This document shows, piece by piece, positions 1 through 8,206 of a stretch of 64,000 bases of DNA. This DNA comes from Parvibaculum sp041688015 (lineage in GTDB: Bacteria > Pseudomonadota > Alphaproteobacteria > Parvibaculales > Parvibaculaceae): positions 1 through 64,000 of the forward strand of contig JBDNIY010000002.1 of the NCBI GenBank assembly GCA_041688015.1, in the 5' to 3' direction. The notes beneath the pieces are model-generated. The model was not told the origin of the DNA. It was given only the letters and a program-made list of their open reading frames with translations, and searched no databases. The number at the start of each line of letters is the position of its first letter. The stretch's first letter is position 1. The position numbers and the translations under genes are program-made.

Positions 1-134
1 CCCCCCCCCCCCCCCCCCCCCCCGCACAAGGAAGCCGACAGCGCGATCGGCCTCACAAACCTCCCCAGATCGACAAAAACGAAAACCTGCAACGGAGAAA
101 AAACCCTCGTAAATGAGGTTGGGGAGCGGTGCTG
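1..134. other. Contig edge with 23-nt poly-C run
   Basis: The window opens with 23 consecutive C residues, followed by about 110 nt without a coding signal, up to the ribosome-binding site of the PHA synthase. A pure homopolymer exactly at a sequence edge is typical of an assembly or sequencing artefact at a contig end. The rest of the stretch shows no RNA gene or repeat that I recognise. The sequence ggggag at 121-126 is the likely Shine-Dalgarno of the next gene. Confidence 0.6.
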
Positions 135-1158
135 ATGTCGAATGCTCAAAGCAACGAGTCAGGAGACGAAAAGGTCGGTAAACGATTGCGCCGCCTGGTT
201 GACCGGACTATTTAACGAAATATCAAAGGGGTGGGGTATTTCGCCTCCGCTGCGCCACCTGTTGGCCTGACGCTCAAGGAAACGATTCACAAGCGCGGTA
301 CGCTGAATCTTTATCACTACCTTCCGTTGTCGGAAGAGATTTATCGCATTCCCATATTGATCGTCATGGCGACCACCAATCGCGCCTATGTGCTCGATCT
401 TGCGCCGGGTGACAGTTTCGTCGAATTCATCTCAAGGCTGGATATGACGTTTTCGTCATGGATTGGGATGCGCCACATTCCGAAGAGAGTTTGTTGCGTC
501 TGGAGGACTATGCACAAACATTCATTTCGAATGTGTCGAGCAAGTTCAGAAAGTGACAGGCGAAGAAGAATTCACGCTGATGGGCTATTGCATGGGCGGT
601 GTGCTTTCGGTGATCCATGCGGCGACGAACTTGGACAGCCCTGTTGCAAATTTTGTCTGCTTCACCACGCCCATTGATTGGCATGAGATGGGGTTGTTTG
701 CCCATTGGTCGAACAAGAAACATTTTGATGTGGATCTGCTGGTCGATGGGGTGGGCAATATTCCTGCCGACATGCTGATGACCTCATTTGACATGTTGCG
801 GCCAGCGAACCGCTCGGTGGGTCGCGTTCGTTTGTGGGAAAATATGTGGAGCGATGACTTTGTAAAGGCGCACCGAAAGTTCGACCGTTGGGCCAATAAG
901 CTACTTGATCGTTCTCTCGTCGTCGGCGGTAAGCGCGCGGATATTTCCAAAATCAAGGTGCCACTGTTTCACGTTGTTGCCGAGCACGATCATATTGTGC
1001 CGCGCAAGGCGAGCGAGCCACTGGTGCGGTTGGCGGGCTCGCAAGACAAGACGGAACTCATGCTAAAGGGGGGCCACATCAGCCTGCTCGCTGGCCCCAA
1101 TGCCGTGCGCAGAATGTGGCCTCAACTCGATCAATGGCTGTCTAAACAGTCAATCTAA
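135..1158 (+). pseudogene. phaC: PHA synthase (class III PhaC-like alpha/beta hydrolase), disrupted
   Basis: The family polymerises (R)-3-hydroxyacyl-CoA into polyhydroxyalkanoate. ATG 135 follows ggggag. The frame reads MSNAQSNESGDEK and then hits TAA at 213-215, where the flanking residues (RTI, then RNIKG) suggest a Gln codon in relatives. It continues in the same frame from GTG 231. One base is missing near 430 (switch into the LKAGYDVFVMDWD frame) and another near 528 (switch into the CVEQVQKVTG frame). The span is 1024 nt; two restored bases give exactly 342 codons, close to the class III PhaC size. The catalytic Cys sits in GYCMGG (about residue 153), Asp in AEHDHIVP and His in KGGHISLLAG, so the active site is intact. 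The stop codon TAA overlaps the next ATG. Three lesions within 320 nt of a poly-C edge may be sequence errors rather than a true pseudogene. Confidence 0.8.
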
Positions 1159-1742
1159 TGACAGGGCAAAAAATGAAATTTCCCGGAGACTTGGAACTGG
1201 GGGGCGAGAAAGGTCATCTTCGCCTCATGAACGCTGTTGATGGCGCAGCCATTCTAGCATTCGCAGAGAGCCTGCCGCCGCATGACCTGCTGTTTCTCAG
1301 GCGCGATATAACCAAACTAAAAGTCGTGGATGCTTGGATAGAGGCGAGCAAGGCGGGTAATATCTACAGTATTGTCGCGACCAAAGGCGATCAGATCGTC
1401 GGTTGCGGAACGCTGGTAGAGGACACTTTTTCGTGGTCGCCGCATGTACGCGAAGTTCGTATCCTTGTCTCCCCATCGGTGCGTGAGCATGGGCTGGGGC
1501 GTGTGATGCTGCAGCAATGTTTTCGCAAGGTACTGGAGGACGGCGTCAAAAAGCTGACCGCGCAGATGACTGTCGATCAAAAAGGCGCCATAGCAATTTT
1601 TGAAGAGCTTGGGTTTTGTGGGGAGGCTTTGTTGAAGGACCAAGTGAAGGATCGGAACGGTGAGACCCATGACATTGTTATCTTATCATGCGAAGTCGAT
1701 CAGGCATCCAATCAGCTTTCTGCCTATGGTTTTGATGAATAG
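1158..1742 (+). CDS. GNAT-family N-acetyltransferase
   Basis: This 194-residue protein has the GNAT fold signature. A beta-strand region (REVRILVSPSVREHGLG, about residues 97-113) carries the acetyl-CoA pyrophosphate-binding R-x-x-G-x-G/A-like loop, here REHGLGRVM. It is followed by a helix, and then by AIFEELGF, the usual motif near the acetyl-CoA end of the fold. The start overlaps the PHA synthase stop (TAATG), so the two are probably translationally coupled. An alternative ATG lies 15 nt downstream. The acceptor substrate cannot be read from sequence. The pairing with phaC suggests a link to PHA or carbon storage, but this is inference only. Confidence 0.8.
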   Translation: MTGQKMKFPGDLELGGEKGHLRLMNAVDGAAILAFAESLPPHDLLFLRRDITKLKVVDAWIEASKAGNIYSIVATKGDQIVGCGTLVEDTFSWSPHVREVRILVSPSVREHGLGRVMLQQCFRKVLEDGVKKLTAQMTVDQKGAIAIFEELGFCGEALLKDQVKDRNGETHDIVILSCEVDQASNQLSAYGFDE

Positions 1743-1760
1743 TCGGACGTCACGCCGGTC

Positions 1761-2708
1761 TCAAGATGTGCCCGGATTTTCCAGATGCGCAACATAAGCG
1801 AAATCCGGCACTTTGAGCCTGTCAGTTCGACCGGCTAGATATTGTTCGTTTTGATCTGCCGGGGTGCTCACGTCGCGAACATGCCAACCCGTCGCCTTGG
1901 CGAGGGCGTGGATTTCCTCGACGTCAAAAAATGAGTGCATGGGCTCGCGCAGAAATGCCAATGACATGCGTGCTCCTAGAAGAAGCGGCGTGTCGTTTGC
2001 ACTTAGTCTCGCCTTGCCCCAAAAATCAAATACCAACTGGGTTCCGGGTCGCGTGACTTGGGCGAGAGTGCTCAGCGTCGCGCTGATGGCGTCGCGCGTC
2101 AGATAATAGGTGACTCCAAGCCACAAAATGAAATCGGAACCATTGCCGTTTTACCAGATGTCGCTGAGCGATTGGTTTTCGAAATTGGTCGGCAGGAAGG
2201 ATAGGTTTTCGGGTGCCTTGAGTTTGGCGCGCGTGATCAGATCTCGTTTCCAGCGCTGCGTTGCCGAGTGGTCAATTTCCAGCACCTCGATTTCCGTTTC
2301 AGGCTGCCTCCAAGCATAGGTATCGAGGCCCGCGGTGAGGATGACGTATCGTTCTATGCCTTGTCGTTGAGCGCGTTCCAGATGGTCTTCGGCGTATCTG
2401 GCTCGAACAACGATATGGGACCGCATCGCATTCAACGGATCTGACGTCCGGCGAAATCGATTTCGCAATGGCCCTGAAAGCAGAGAAAAGCCAGTGATGT
2501 AGCGCCTTTGATAATCAGGCAGGAGTGACAGGGCAATCCGGTCGTTCAGAACGGGCGGGGCATCATCAATGCGAATATGCGCTGCCCGCAAGAAGGCGGT
2601 CGAAAGGGCGGTGCGGCTAGGGCTTCTATCTTGCACTCTTAGCAGCTCTCTTTTCCAACCTGAATAAAACGCTCCGTTATGCTGCCTCCTTTGGCCTGAC
2701 CTGTCCAT
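1761..2708 (-). pseudogene. SAM-dependent methyltransferase (TIGR00027/LCMT-like), interrupted by in-frame TAA
   Basis: Two adjacent stretches in the same frame form one methyltransferase of the leucine-carboxymethyltransferase-like TIGR00027 family. The N-terminal part has SRTALSTAF, YVILTAGLDTYAWR (SAM-binding motif I) and VLEIDHSATQRWKR. The C-terminal part has WLGVTYYLTRDAI and LVFDFWG. They are separated only by TAA at 2151-2153, between SDIW and NGNGSDFIL, with no frame change. The upstream ATG at 2708 gives 24 extra residues; GTG at 2636, just before VQDRSPSRTA, is an alternative start and matches the usual family N-terminus better. Unless the stop is a sequence error or is read through, the product lacks the substrate half. 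The gene diverges from the OsmC gene. Confidence 0.75.
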
Positions 2709-2793
2709 ATTTTGTGATGGAGATCGATGAAGCGTGAGGCTGTAGAATTAGCAAAATTCGAGCTATAGTGCTCTCTGCAAGGAAAGACGCTCA

Positions 2794-3261
2794 ATGTCAA
2801 AATATACGGCCAAGGTGGAATGGGCGCTCGCGGGCGGTGAGAGTTTTGCCGACAATCGCTACAGCCGCGCGCATAAATGGCACTTTGATGGCGGCGCGGT
2901 GGTGGACGCTTCATCGTCGCCCAGTGTCGTGCCCCTGCCATGGTCCAGCGCTGCCGGTGTTGATCCCGAAGAAGCGCTGATCGCCTCGGCATCGTCCTGT
3001 CACATGCTTTGGTTTTCGTCATTGGCCGCCGCGCAGGGCCGCACGGTCTTGCGCTATGTTGACAATGCATCAGGTATCATGGGCAAGGACGATCGCAAGC
3101 GCATCGCCATGACCAAAATCACGCTCGCGCCTGACATCACATTTGCCTCAGGCCAGGTACCAAACGCTGCCGCCTTGAAAGCGTTGCACCATGAAGCCCA
3201 TAAAAAATGCTTCATCGCCAATTCCCTGCGTACAGAAATTGTGATCGCCGATCCGACCTAA
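2794..3261 (+). CDS. OsmC-family peroxiredoxin-like protein
   Basis: OsmC/Ohr proteins reduce organic hydroperoxides with two conserved cysteines. Here the first is in SSCHMLWF (about residue 69) and the second in HKKCFIANS (about residue 140). The 155-residue length is typical, and the N-terminal beta-rich half (YTAKVEWALAGGESF) fits the fold. An aagga-type ribosome-binding site lies about 8 nt before ATG 2794. The Cys-Met context is more like the OsmC/YhfA subgroup than Ohr. The neighbouring genes do not point to a specific oxidant. Confidence 0.87.
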   Translation: MSKYTAKVEWALAGGESFADNRYSRAHKWHFDGGAVVDASSSPSVVPLPWSSAAGVDPEEALIASASSCHMLWFSSLAAAQGRTVLRYVDNASGIMGKDDRKRIAMTKITLAPDITFASGQVPNAAALKALHHEAHKKCFIANSLRTEIVIADPT

Positions 3262-3263
3262 CC

Positions 3264-4406
3264 CTAGCGCGCGGGCACCAGCCGCCTCAGTTCCGCAAAG
3301 GCGAGAAATAGGTGGTAAAGCGTTGAGGCAGGCGCGCCTGCGCTCTTGTGCGTCAGCGAGTGTGTTAGGTGATCGACCCAGAGCCCGCGCGGATTGGTTG
3401 CGAGAAAGCGATCCAGAATATTGCTGATAATCTGGACAACGCGCGTACCGTTCACCTCGCGCCCATGCGCATCCATCACCAGATGCGCCTTCAGCGCCTC
3501 CGTCTGACACCACAATCGATGGTCAGGATCAAAGTGGTTGCCATCTTCAAGCACGCCGTCTTTCACCAGTCCAGTGTCGCGCGCAACGCCATACGTTTCG
3601 GCAAAGTCGAACAAACGACAGGCAATGGGAGACTTATCTTCGCCCGTCAGGCGCTTGTATTCGGCCAATAGCCACACCCACTCAAAATGATGGCCGGGCT
3701 CTACAATGCGTCCGCGCTGGCCTTCAGCAGGGTGTCCGCCTGCCTCAAAGAATTCCAACAACACGCCTTTGTCAGGCTGAAAGAGCGTCTGCTCAAAGAG
3801 CTTCACCAACCCGTGCGCTTCATCCAAAAACCGCGCCTCGCCCGTCGTTTCGTAAAGCACCATCATCGCTTCGAGCAAATGCATATGTGGGTTCTGCTCG
3901 AGCCGTTCGCCGCCGCTATCATCAGAGCGAAAGCCCAACCCGTTCGTCCGTCCGAGTTTTTGATGCACAACGTCCAATGTGTGGTGTGCCAGATTGATCG
4001 CGTCGCGCGCGCCGCTTGCGCGCGCATGCCAGCCCAACGCCAGCAATACGAAGGCCTGTTCATAGAGGTTGACGGTCGCATCAAGCACACGGCCATCGCG
4101 CCCCAGCTTGAACGCCCAGCCGCCGTCCGCAAGCCACCCATGCTGTGTGATAAACGCAAGGCCATCGGCCGCCGCCTCTAGTCCCTGCCAGCCAAGCATC
4201 GCTGCATGTGAATAGACATAGATCTGCCGCGCTTGAACGCGCATGCGCTTGAAATCAATACTCTCTGGCGCGCCGTCGTCGCTCAGCTTTTCAACAAACC
4301 CCAACCCCGGGTCGCGCCCCATCGTCGCCCAGAGCGGCAAGGCTTCGTCGAACATCCATGTTTCGACGTCACCGAGCCGAACAAGGTCAGGCGTTAGGGC
4401 GCTCAT
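3264..4406 (-). CDS. AGE-family epimerase/isomerase
   Basis: This 380-residue protein belongs to the N-acylglucosamine 2-epimerase / mannose isomerase (AGE) superfamily, an alpha/alpha-barrel that interconverts sugars at C2. Typical segments are MRVQARQIYVYSHAA near residue 55, NPHMHLLEAMM near 180, GRIVEPGHHFEWVWLL near 235 (paired His in the barrel core) and LWCQTEALKA near 305. The ATG overlaps the stop of the upstream HAD phosphatase gene (ATGA), so the two form an operon. The real substrate is uncertain: it could be free mannose, a phosphosugar or N-acyl-glucosamine. With a phosphatase as partner and sugar-nucleotide genes beside it, a role in making a surface-sugar precursor is plausible. 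Confidence 0.85.
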   Translation of the reverse strand: MSALTPDLVRLGDVETWMFDEALPLWATMGRDPGLGFVEKLSDDGAPESIDFKRMRVQARQIYVYSHAAMLGWQGLEAAADGLAFITQHGWLADGGWAFKLGRDGRVLDATVNLYEQAFVLLALGWHARASGARDAINLAHHTLDVVHQKLGRTNGLGFRSDDSGGERLEQNPHMHLLEAMMVLYETTGEARFLDEAHGLVKLFEQTLFQPDKGVLLEFFEAGGHPAEGQRGRIVEPGHHFEWVWLLAEYKRLTGEDKSPIACRLFDFAETYGVARDTGLVKDGVLEDGNHFDPDHRLWCQTEALKAHLVMDAHGREVNGTRVVQIISNILDRFLATNPRGLWVDHLTHSLTHKSAGAPASTLYHLFLAFAELRRLVPAR

Positions 4407-5056
4407 GGGTCTTCACCCGTAAAATTTGAGAAAATATCGCGCAGTACCGTCACGGCGTCTGTGGCATCGCGCGCAGGCCGTACTGAAAATGTTGCATCGC
4501 TCAGCGCCATCGCCTCCGTTCGATGCGCAGCCCCGTGGCCACTCAAGACGTGAATGCCGCCCGCCAGCCCTGCGCGCTTGGCAGCTTCCATGTCATGCGC
4601 GCTGTCTCCGATCATCCAGCTTCGGGCCTTGTCAAAGCTAAGTCGCGCGGTGGCGTGGTCAATCATGGCGGGGCCGGGCTTGCGCCACCGCGCCATGTCC
4701 TCGTTGTAGCCAAGCGTAAAATTAGGGTGAAAGGGGCAGGCGATGGCAAAGTCGATCCGCACGCCTTCGGCAGCAAGTTGACGCGTCATTTCGTCATGTA
4801 CCTCTTCATAGGCCGCCCAGTCGAACAGTCCACGCGCGATGCCTGACTGATTGGTGACGACCACTGCCGCCATGTTGAGGCTATGTGCAAAGCGGATCAG
4901 CCCCGCAGCACCCGGCTCCACCTGCACATCTGCGCGGCGGCTCAGATAGTTAACCTCGCGCACCAGCACGCCGTCTCGATCCAGAAGCAGGGCAGGGTGG
5001 CCCACGGTCCGTTCAGTTGCAGGTTCAGAGACCCAAACCCCGTTCTCCAGAAACAT
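4403..5056 (-). CDS. HAD-IIIA phosphatase (GmhB/histidinol-phosphatase-like)
   Basis: The HAD motifs are clear: LLLDRDGVLV (motif I, DxD), VVVTNQSGIARG (motif II), the Lys of RKPGPAMI (motif III) and MIGDSAHDMEAAKRAG (motif IV). This is the arrangement of D,D-heptose 1,7-bisphosphate 7-phosphatase (GmhB) and the HisB phosphatase domain. An inferred zinc-loop equivalent, CPFHPN, lies between motifs II and III. ATG 5056 is chosen because taggaagag stands just upstream and motif I then begins near residue 22; a longer frame reaching back to 5443 overlaps the divergent aminotransferase and has no family similarity. The gene is coupled to the AGE epimerase by an ATGA overlap. A heptose or mannose phosphate is the likely substrate class. 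Confidence 0.85.
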   Translation of the reverse strand: MFLENGVWVSEPATERTVGHPALLLDRDGVLVREVNYLSRRADVQVEPGAAGLIRFAHSLNMAAVVVTNQSGIARGLFDWAAYEEVHDEMTRQLAAEGVRIDFAIACPFHPNFTLGYNEDMARWRKPGPAMIDHATARLSFDKARSWMIGDSAHDMEAAKRAGLAGGIHVLSGHGAAHRTEAMALSDATFSVRPARDATDAVTVLRDIFSNFTGEDP

Positions 5057-5210
5057 CAATCTCTTCCTATTAGACGGGCCAAACCCTTGGCGCAGCCTAC
5101 CGCAATACCGTCTGTCCCGCGAGTTTGACGCGCCACGCGCGGTGGGGCAAATTGGTGTTAATCTGCGCACGCCCCCGTGCGTTTCACAGCAATGATCGCG
5201 CATAGGCAAT

Positions 5211-6338
5211 ATGAACAAAATCCCATTCAATCGGGCGCATTTGACAGGTCGCGAAATCGAACTGATCAGTGCGGCTCTCTCGTCGGGGCTGATCGCGGGC
5301 GATGGTCCCTTTACCAAACAATGTGAGGCTTTTTTGCGCGAGCAAACGGGTACCGCACAAGCGCTACTTACACATTCTTGCACCGCTGCGCTTGAGATGT
5401 CGGCGCTCCTAATCGACATTGAGCCGGGCGATGAAATCATCATGCCGAGTTACACTTTCGTCAGCACCGCCAATGCCTTTGCCCTGCGCGGCGGCGTGCC
5501 TGTGTTCATCGACGTGCGCCCCGACACGATCAATATGGATGAAAACTTGATCGAACCGGCGATCACGTCTCGCACGAAGGCGATTGTGCCTGTCCACTAT
5601 GCAGGCACGGCTTGCGCTATGGACGAAATCAACGCCATCGCCAAAGCCAACAATCTCTATGTCATCGAAGACGCCGCGCAAGGGGTCGGTGCCACTTATC
5701 GTGGTCGCGCTCTCGGTTCCCTCGGCCATCTTGGGGCCCTGAGCTTTCACGCCACCAAGAACATTATCTCTGGCGAAGGCGGGGCGCTACTCGTCAATGA
5801 CGCGACCTTGAAAGAACGTGCCGAAGTGATCCGTGAGAAGGGCACAAACCGCTCACGCTTCATCCGCGGTGAAGTCGATAAATATACATGGCAAGACATC
5901 GGCTCATCCTATCTGCCAAGTGACATCGTCGCCGCCGCCCTGATGGCACAATTACCCGAGACGGATGCGATTAACGCTAAACGCCTCGCGCTCTGGTCGC
6001 GCTATCATGCGGCCTTCGCCGATGGCGAGCGCGCTGGGCGCTTCCGCCGTCCCAGCTTGCCGCAGGATTGCGGCCACAACGCGCATATCTATTTTCTGGT
6101 GTTCGACAGTTTCGACGAACGCGAGGCCGCGCGCCAATCGCTTGCCGATGCTGGTATCACAGCCTCCACGCACTATGTACCGCTGCATGAATCGCTGGGC
6201 GCGCTTCGCTTCGGGCGCGCCAACGGTTCGATGGCAGTGTCTGAAAATGTTGCTGCAGGGCTCTTGCGTTTGCCGCTCTATCCCGACCTGACCGCCGATG
6301 AAGAAGCCCGCATCATCGAGGCTGTGCTGGCGCTCTGA
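5211..6338 (+). CDS. wecE: dTDP-4-amino-4,6-dideoxygalactose transaminase
   Basis: This DegT/DnrJ/EryC1 PLP-dependent aminotransferase is close to Escherichia coli WecE/RffA along its whole 375 residues. IPFNRAHLTGREIE, SYTFVSTANAFALRGG, DVRPDTINMDENLIEPAI, VIEDAAQG and IREKGTNRSRF all match that enzyme from memory. The PLP lysine is in SFHATKN (about residue 184). The family transfers an amino group from glutamate to dTDP-4-keto-6-deoxyglucose, giving dTDP-Fuc4N(Ac) for surface polysaccharide. No glycosyltransferase or dTDP-glucose genes lie nearby, so the rest of the pathway must be elsewhere. The ribosome-binding site is weak. The 3' end faces the ABC exporter gene only 5 nt away. Confidence 0.92.
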   Translation: MNKIPFNRAHLTGREIELISAALSSGLIAGDGPFTKQCEAFLREQTGTAQALLTHSCTAALEMSALLIDIEPGDEIIMPSYTFVSTANAFALRGGVPVFIDVRPDTINMDENLIEPAITSRTKAIVPVHYAGTACAMDEINAIAKANNLYVIEDAAQGVGATYRGRALGSLGHLGALSFHATKNIISGEGGALLVNDATLKERAEVIREKGTNRSRFIRGEVDKYTWQDIGSSYLPSDIVAAALMAQLPETDAINAKRLALWSRYHAAFADGERAGRFRRPSLPQDCGHNAHIYFLVFDSFDEREAARQSLADAGITASTHYVPLHESLGALRFGRANGSMAVSENVAAGLLRLPLYPDLTADEEARIIEAVLAL

Positions 6339-6343
6339 GCACC

Positions 6344-8206
6344 TCACATGCTGGTCACATCCTGCACCTGTAGTTCGTAAAGCGTCTTGTAGGTACCGCC
6401 CAGCGCCATCAATTCTTCATGCGAGCCGATTTCGCGGATTTTGCCCTGCGTCAACACAACAATGCGGTCGGCCTCACGAATGGTTTGCAGGCGATGCGCG
6501 ATGATGATGGAGGTCCGCCCAGCTGTGACCTTTTTCAAAGCATCCTGAATGACCAATTCAGTTTCCGTGTCGACGCTGGCGGTCGCCTCATCAAGGATCA
6601 AAATGTCTGGGTTCATCGCCAGCACCCGCGCGAAGGCGAGCAATTGCCGTTGCCCGTGGCTTAGGTTCCGCCCGCGTTCGATAAGCTGTGTTTCATAGCC
6701 CTGAGGCAGCGTTGAGATGAAGCCATCGGCATGAACGAGCTGCGCGGCGCGCTCTGCATCCGCGCGTGTGATGGTCGGATTGCCGAGCGCAATATTATCG
6801 TACACGCTGCCCGAAAAAATATGAAAATCCTGCAATACAACGCCAATGCGGCGGCGAATGTCGCCCGGCGCAATATCCATAATGTCGATGCCATCAATCA
6901 AAATGGACTGCGGCGCAACATCATAAAAACGACAGAGCAGGCGGATGAGGCTCGTCTTGCCCGATCCCGTTGGCCCGACAATCGCCACTTTTTCGCCCGG
7001 CGCAATTGTAAAGCTCACATCTTTCAGAATGGGGCTTCCTGCCACATAAGCAAAATCAAGATGCTGAAAGCTAACCTCGCCCTTGAGATCGGCAGGCAGC
7101 GGCACAGGGTTTTCCGGTATCTTCAGCGCCTCGTCCCAGTCGAGCGCCTGAAAGATGCGCTCACAGCTTGCCATGGCGCGAAAGACGACGTTCCACTGGT
7201 CACCCATCGCCACGATGGGGCGAAACAGCATGTCGGCGAATTGCGCGAACAGAATGATGCTCCCCAGCGTCGCTGTTCCACTCAGCACATTATGCCCGCC
7301 AAACCAAATGATCGTGGCAATGGCAATGAAGGCCATGCTGTCCATCGAGGGGCCATAGTAGCTCTCAATCTTGATTGCGCGATTTTCCTGATCGCGGTTT
7401 TCTTTGTTGATTGCCGAATAGGTCTCATAGTTGAGTTCTTCGCGACCATAAAGCTGCACAACTTCAATGCCCGATAGGTTTTCTTGTAGATTTTCATTGA
7501 GCCGCGACATGCTAGAGCGGATCAAGCGATAGACCGTGCCTGAAACCATCCGGAAGATTACCGTTGCGATAGCCGCCAAGGGCAGGATGGCTAACAACTC
7601 AAACGTCAACGCCGGATTGAGCGCTAGCATGATCGTGATGGCGATAAAAAAGGGCACGAATTCGCCAAGCAACACGCCGAACCCTGCCAGCAATTCAAAC
7701 AATGTCTCAATGTCATTGGTGAGCCGCGTCATGACGCGCCCCACAGCCACGCGGTCATAAAAGCTTGATGGCAGATGTTCGAGATGTTCAAACAGATCGC
7801 GCCGCAGATCGCGCAATCCCCGCAGCACTGCGCTCGCCAGCGCGATCCGAAACCCGTGGCCGAACAGCGCCCAAAGCAAAATCCACACTGCATAGAGCCC
7901 ACAGGCCGCAACAAGAGGCTGAAGGCCCGTCACTTTATGTAGCCAAAGCGTTAAGGCTTTCTGGCCGAAGTCAGGCGCAGGCGTGCCTGACGCGGGCAGT
8001 AGAATGCCATCCACTACCACGCGGCTTACCACCACCGGCGCGAGAACCGCCGCACTTGCCGCCAGCAACACCAGGCCGAGTGCTATCAGCATCTGTTTGC
8101 GATAAGGCGCGATCCAATGCGTCAGGCGCCAGATCAGCTTGAGGTCGAATTTACGAATATCAATATCGTCTTCAAAGATCGAATAATCTTTCTTAGACCC
8201 GCTCAT
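6344..8206 (-). CDS. ABC exporter half-transporter with non-consensus signature (YheH/TM288-like)
   Basis: A fused membrane/ATPase half-transporter of 620 residues: about six transmembrane helices in residues 30-330, then the nucleotide-binding domain. Walker A is GPTGSGKTS, the Walker B region is ILILDEATASVDTE with the catalytic Glu present, and the signature is NLSHGQRQ, with His at the position that is usually Gly. A canonical Walker B plus altered signature is the expected partner of the upstream protein, whose Walker B Glu is Asp. The start overlaps the upstream stop by 4 nt (ATGA), so the two are coupled and probably form a heterodimer. The substrate may be a lipid-linked sugar, a lipid or a drug. 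The tail SFKKDYSIFEDD-like N-terminus precedes the first helix. Confidence 0.9.
   Translation of the reverse strand: MSGSKKDYSIFEDDIDIRKFDLKLIWRLTHWIAPYRKQMLIALGLVLLAASAAVLAPVVVSRVVVDGILLPASGTPAPDFGQKALTLWLHKVTGLQPLVAACGLYAVWILLWALFGHGFRIALASAVLRGLRDLRRDLFEHLEHLPSSFYDRVAVGRVMTRLTNDIETLFELLAGFGVLLGEFVPFFIAITIMLALNPALTFELLAILPLAAIATVIFRMVSGTVYRLIRSSMSRLNENLQENLSGIEVVQLYGREELNYETYSAINKENRDQENRAIKIESYYGPSMDSMAFIAIATIIWFGGHNVLSGTATLGSIILFAQFADMLFRPIVAMGDQWNVVFRAMASCERIFQALDWDEALKIPENPVPLPADLKGEVSFQHLDFAYVAGSPILKDVSFTIAPGEKVAIVGPTGSGKTSLIRLLCRFYDVAPQSILIDGIDIMDIAPGDIRRRIGVVLQDFHIFSGSVYDNIALGNPTITRADAERAAQLVHADGFISTLPQGYETQLIERGRNLSHGQRQLLAFARVLAMNPDILILDEATASVDTETELVIQDALKKVTAGRTSIIIAHRLQTIREADRIVVLTQGKIREIGSHEELMALGGTYKTLYELQVQDVTSM

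Noticed and set aside
1..23. Poly-C as a G-quadruplex or telomere-like end
   Set aside because: A single homopolymer exactly at the sequence edge is better explained as an artefact.
5057..5443. Longer start of the HAD phosphatase
   Set aside because: The extension overlaps the divergent aminotransferase, is unlike the family, and ATG 5056 has a good ribosome-binding site.
6731..7477. Plus-strand frame opposite the ABC exporter
   Set aside because: Antisense to Walker A, signature and Walker B motifs, with no start signal.
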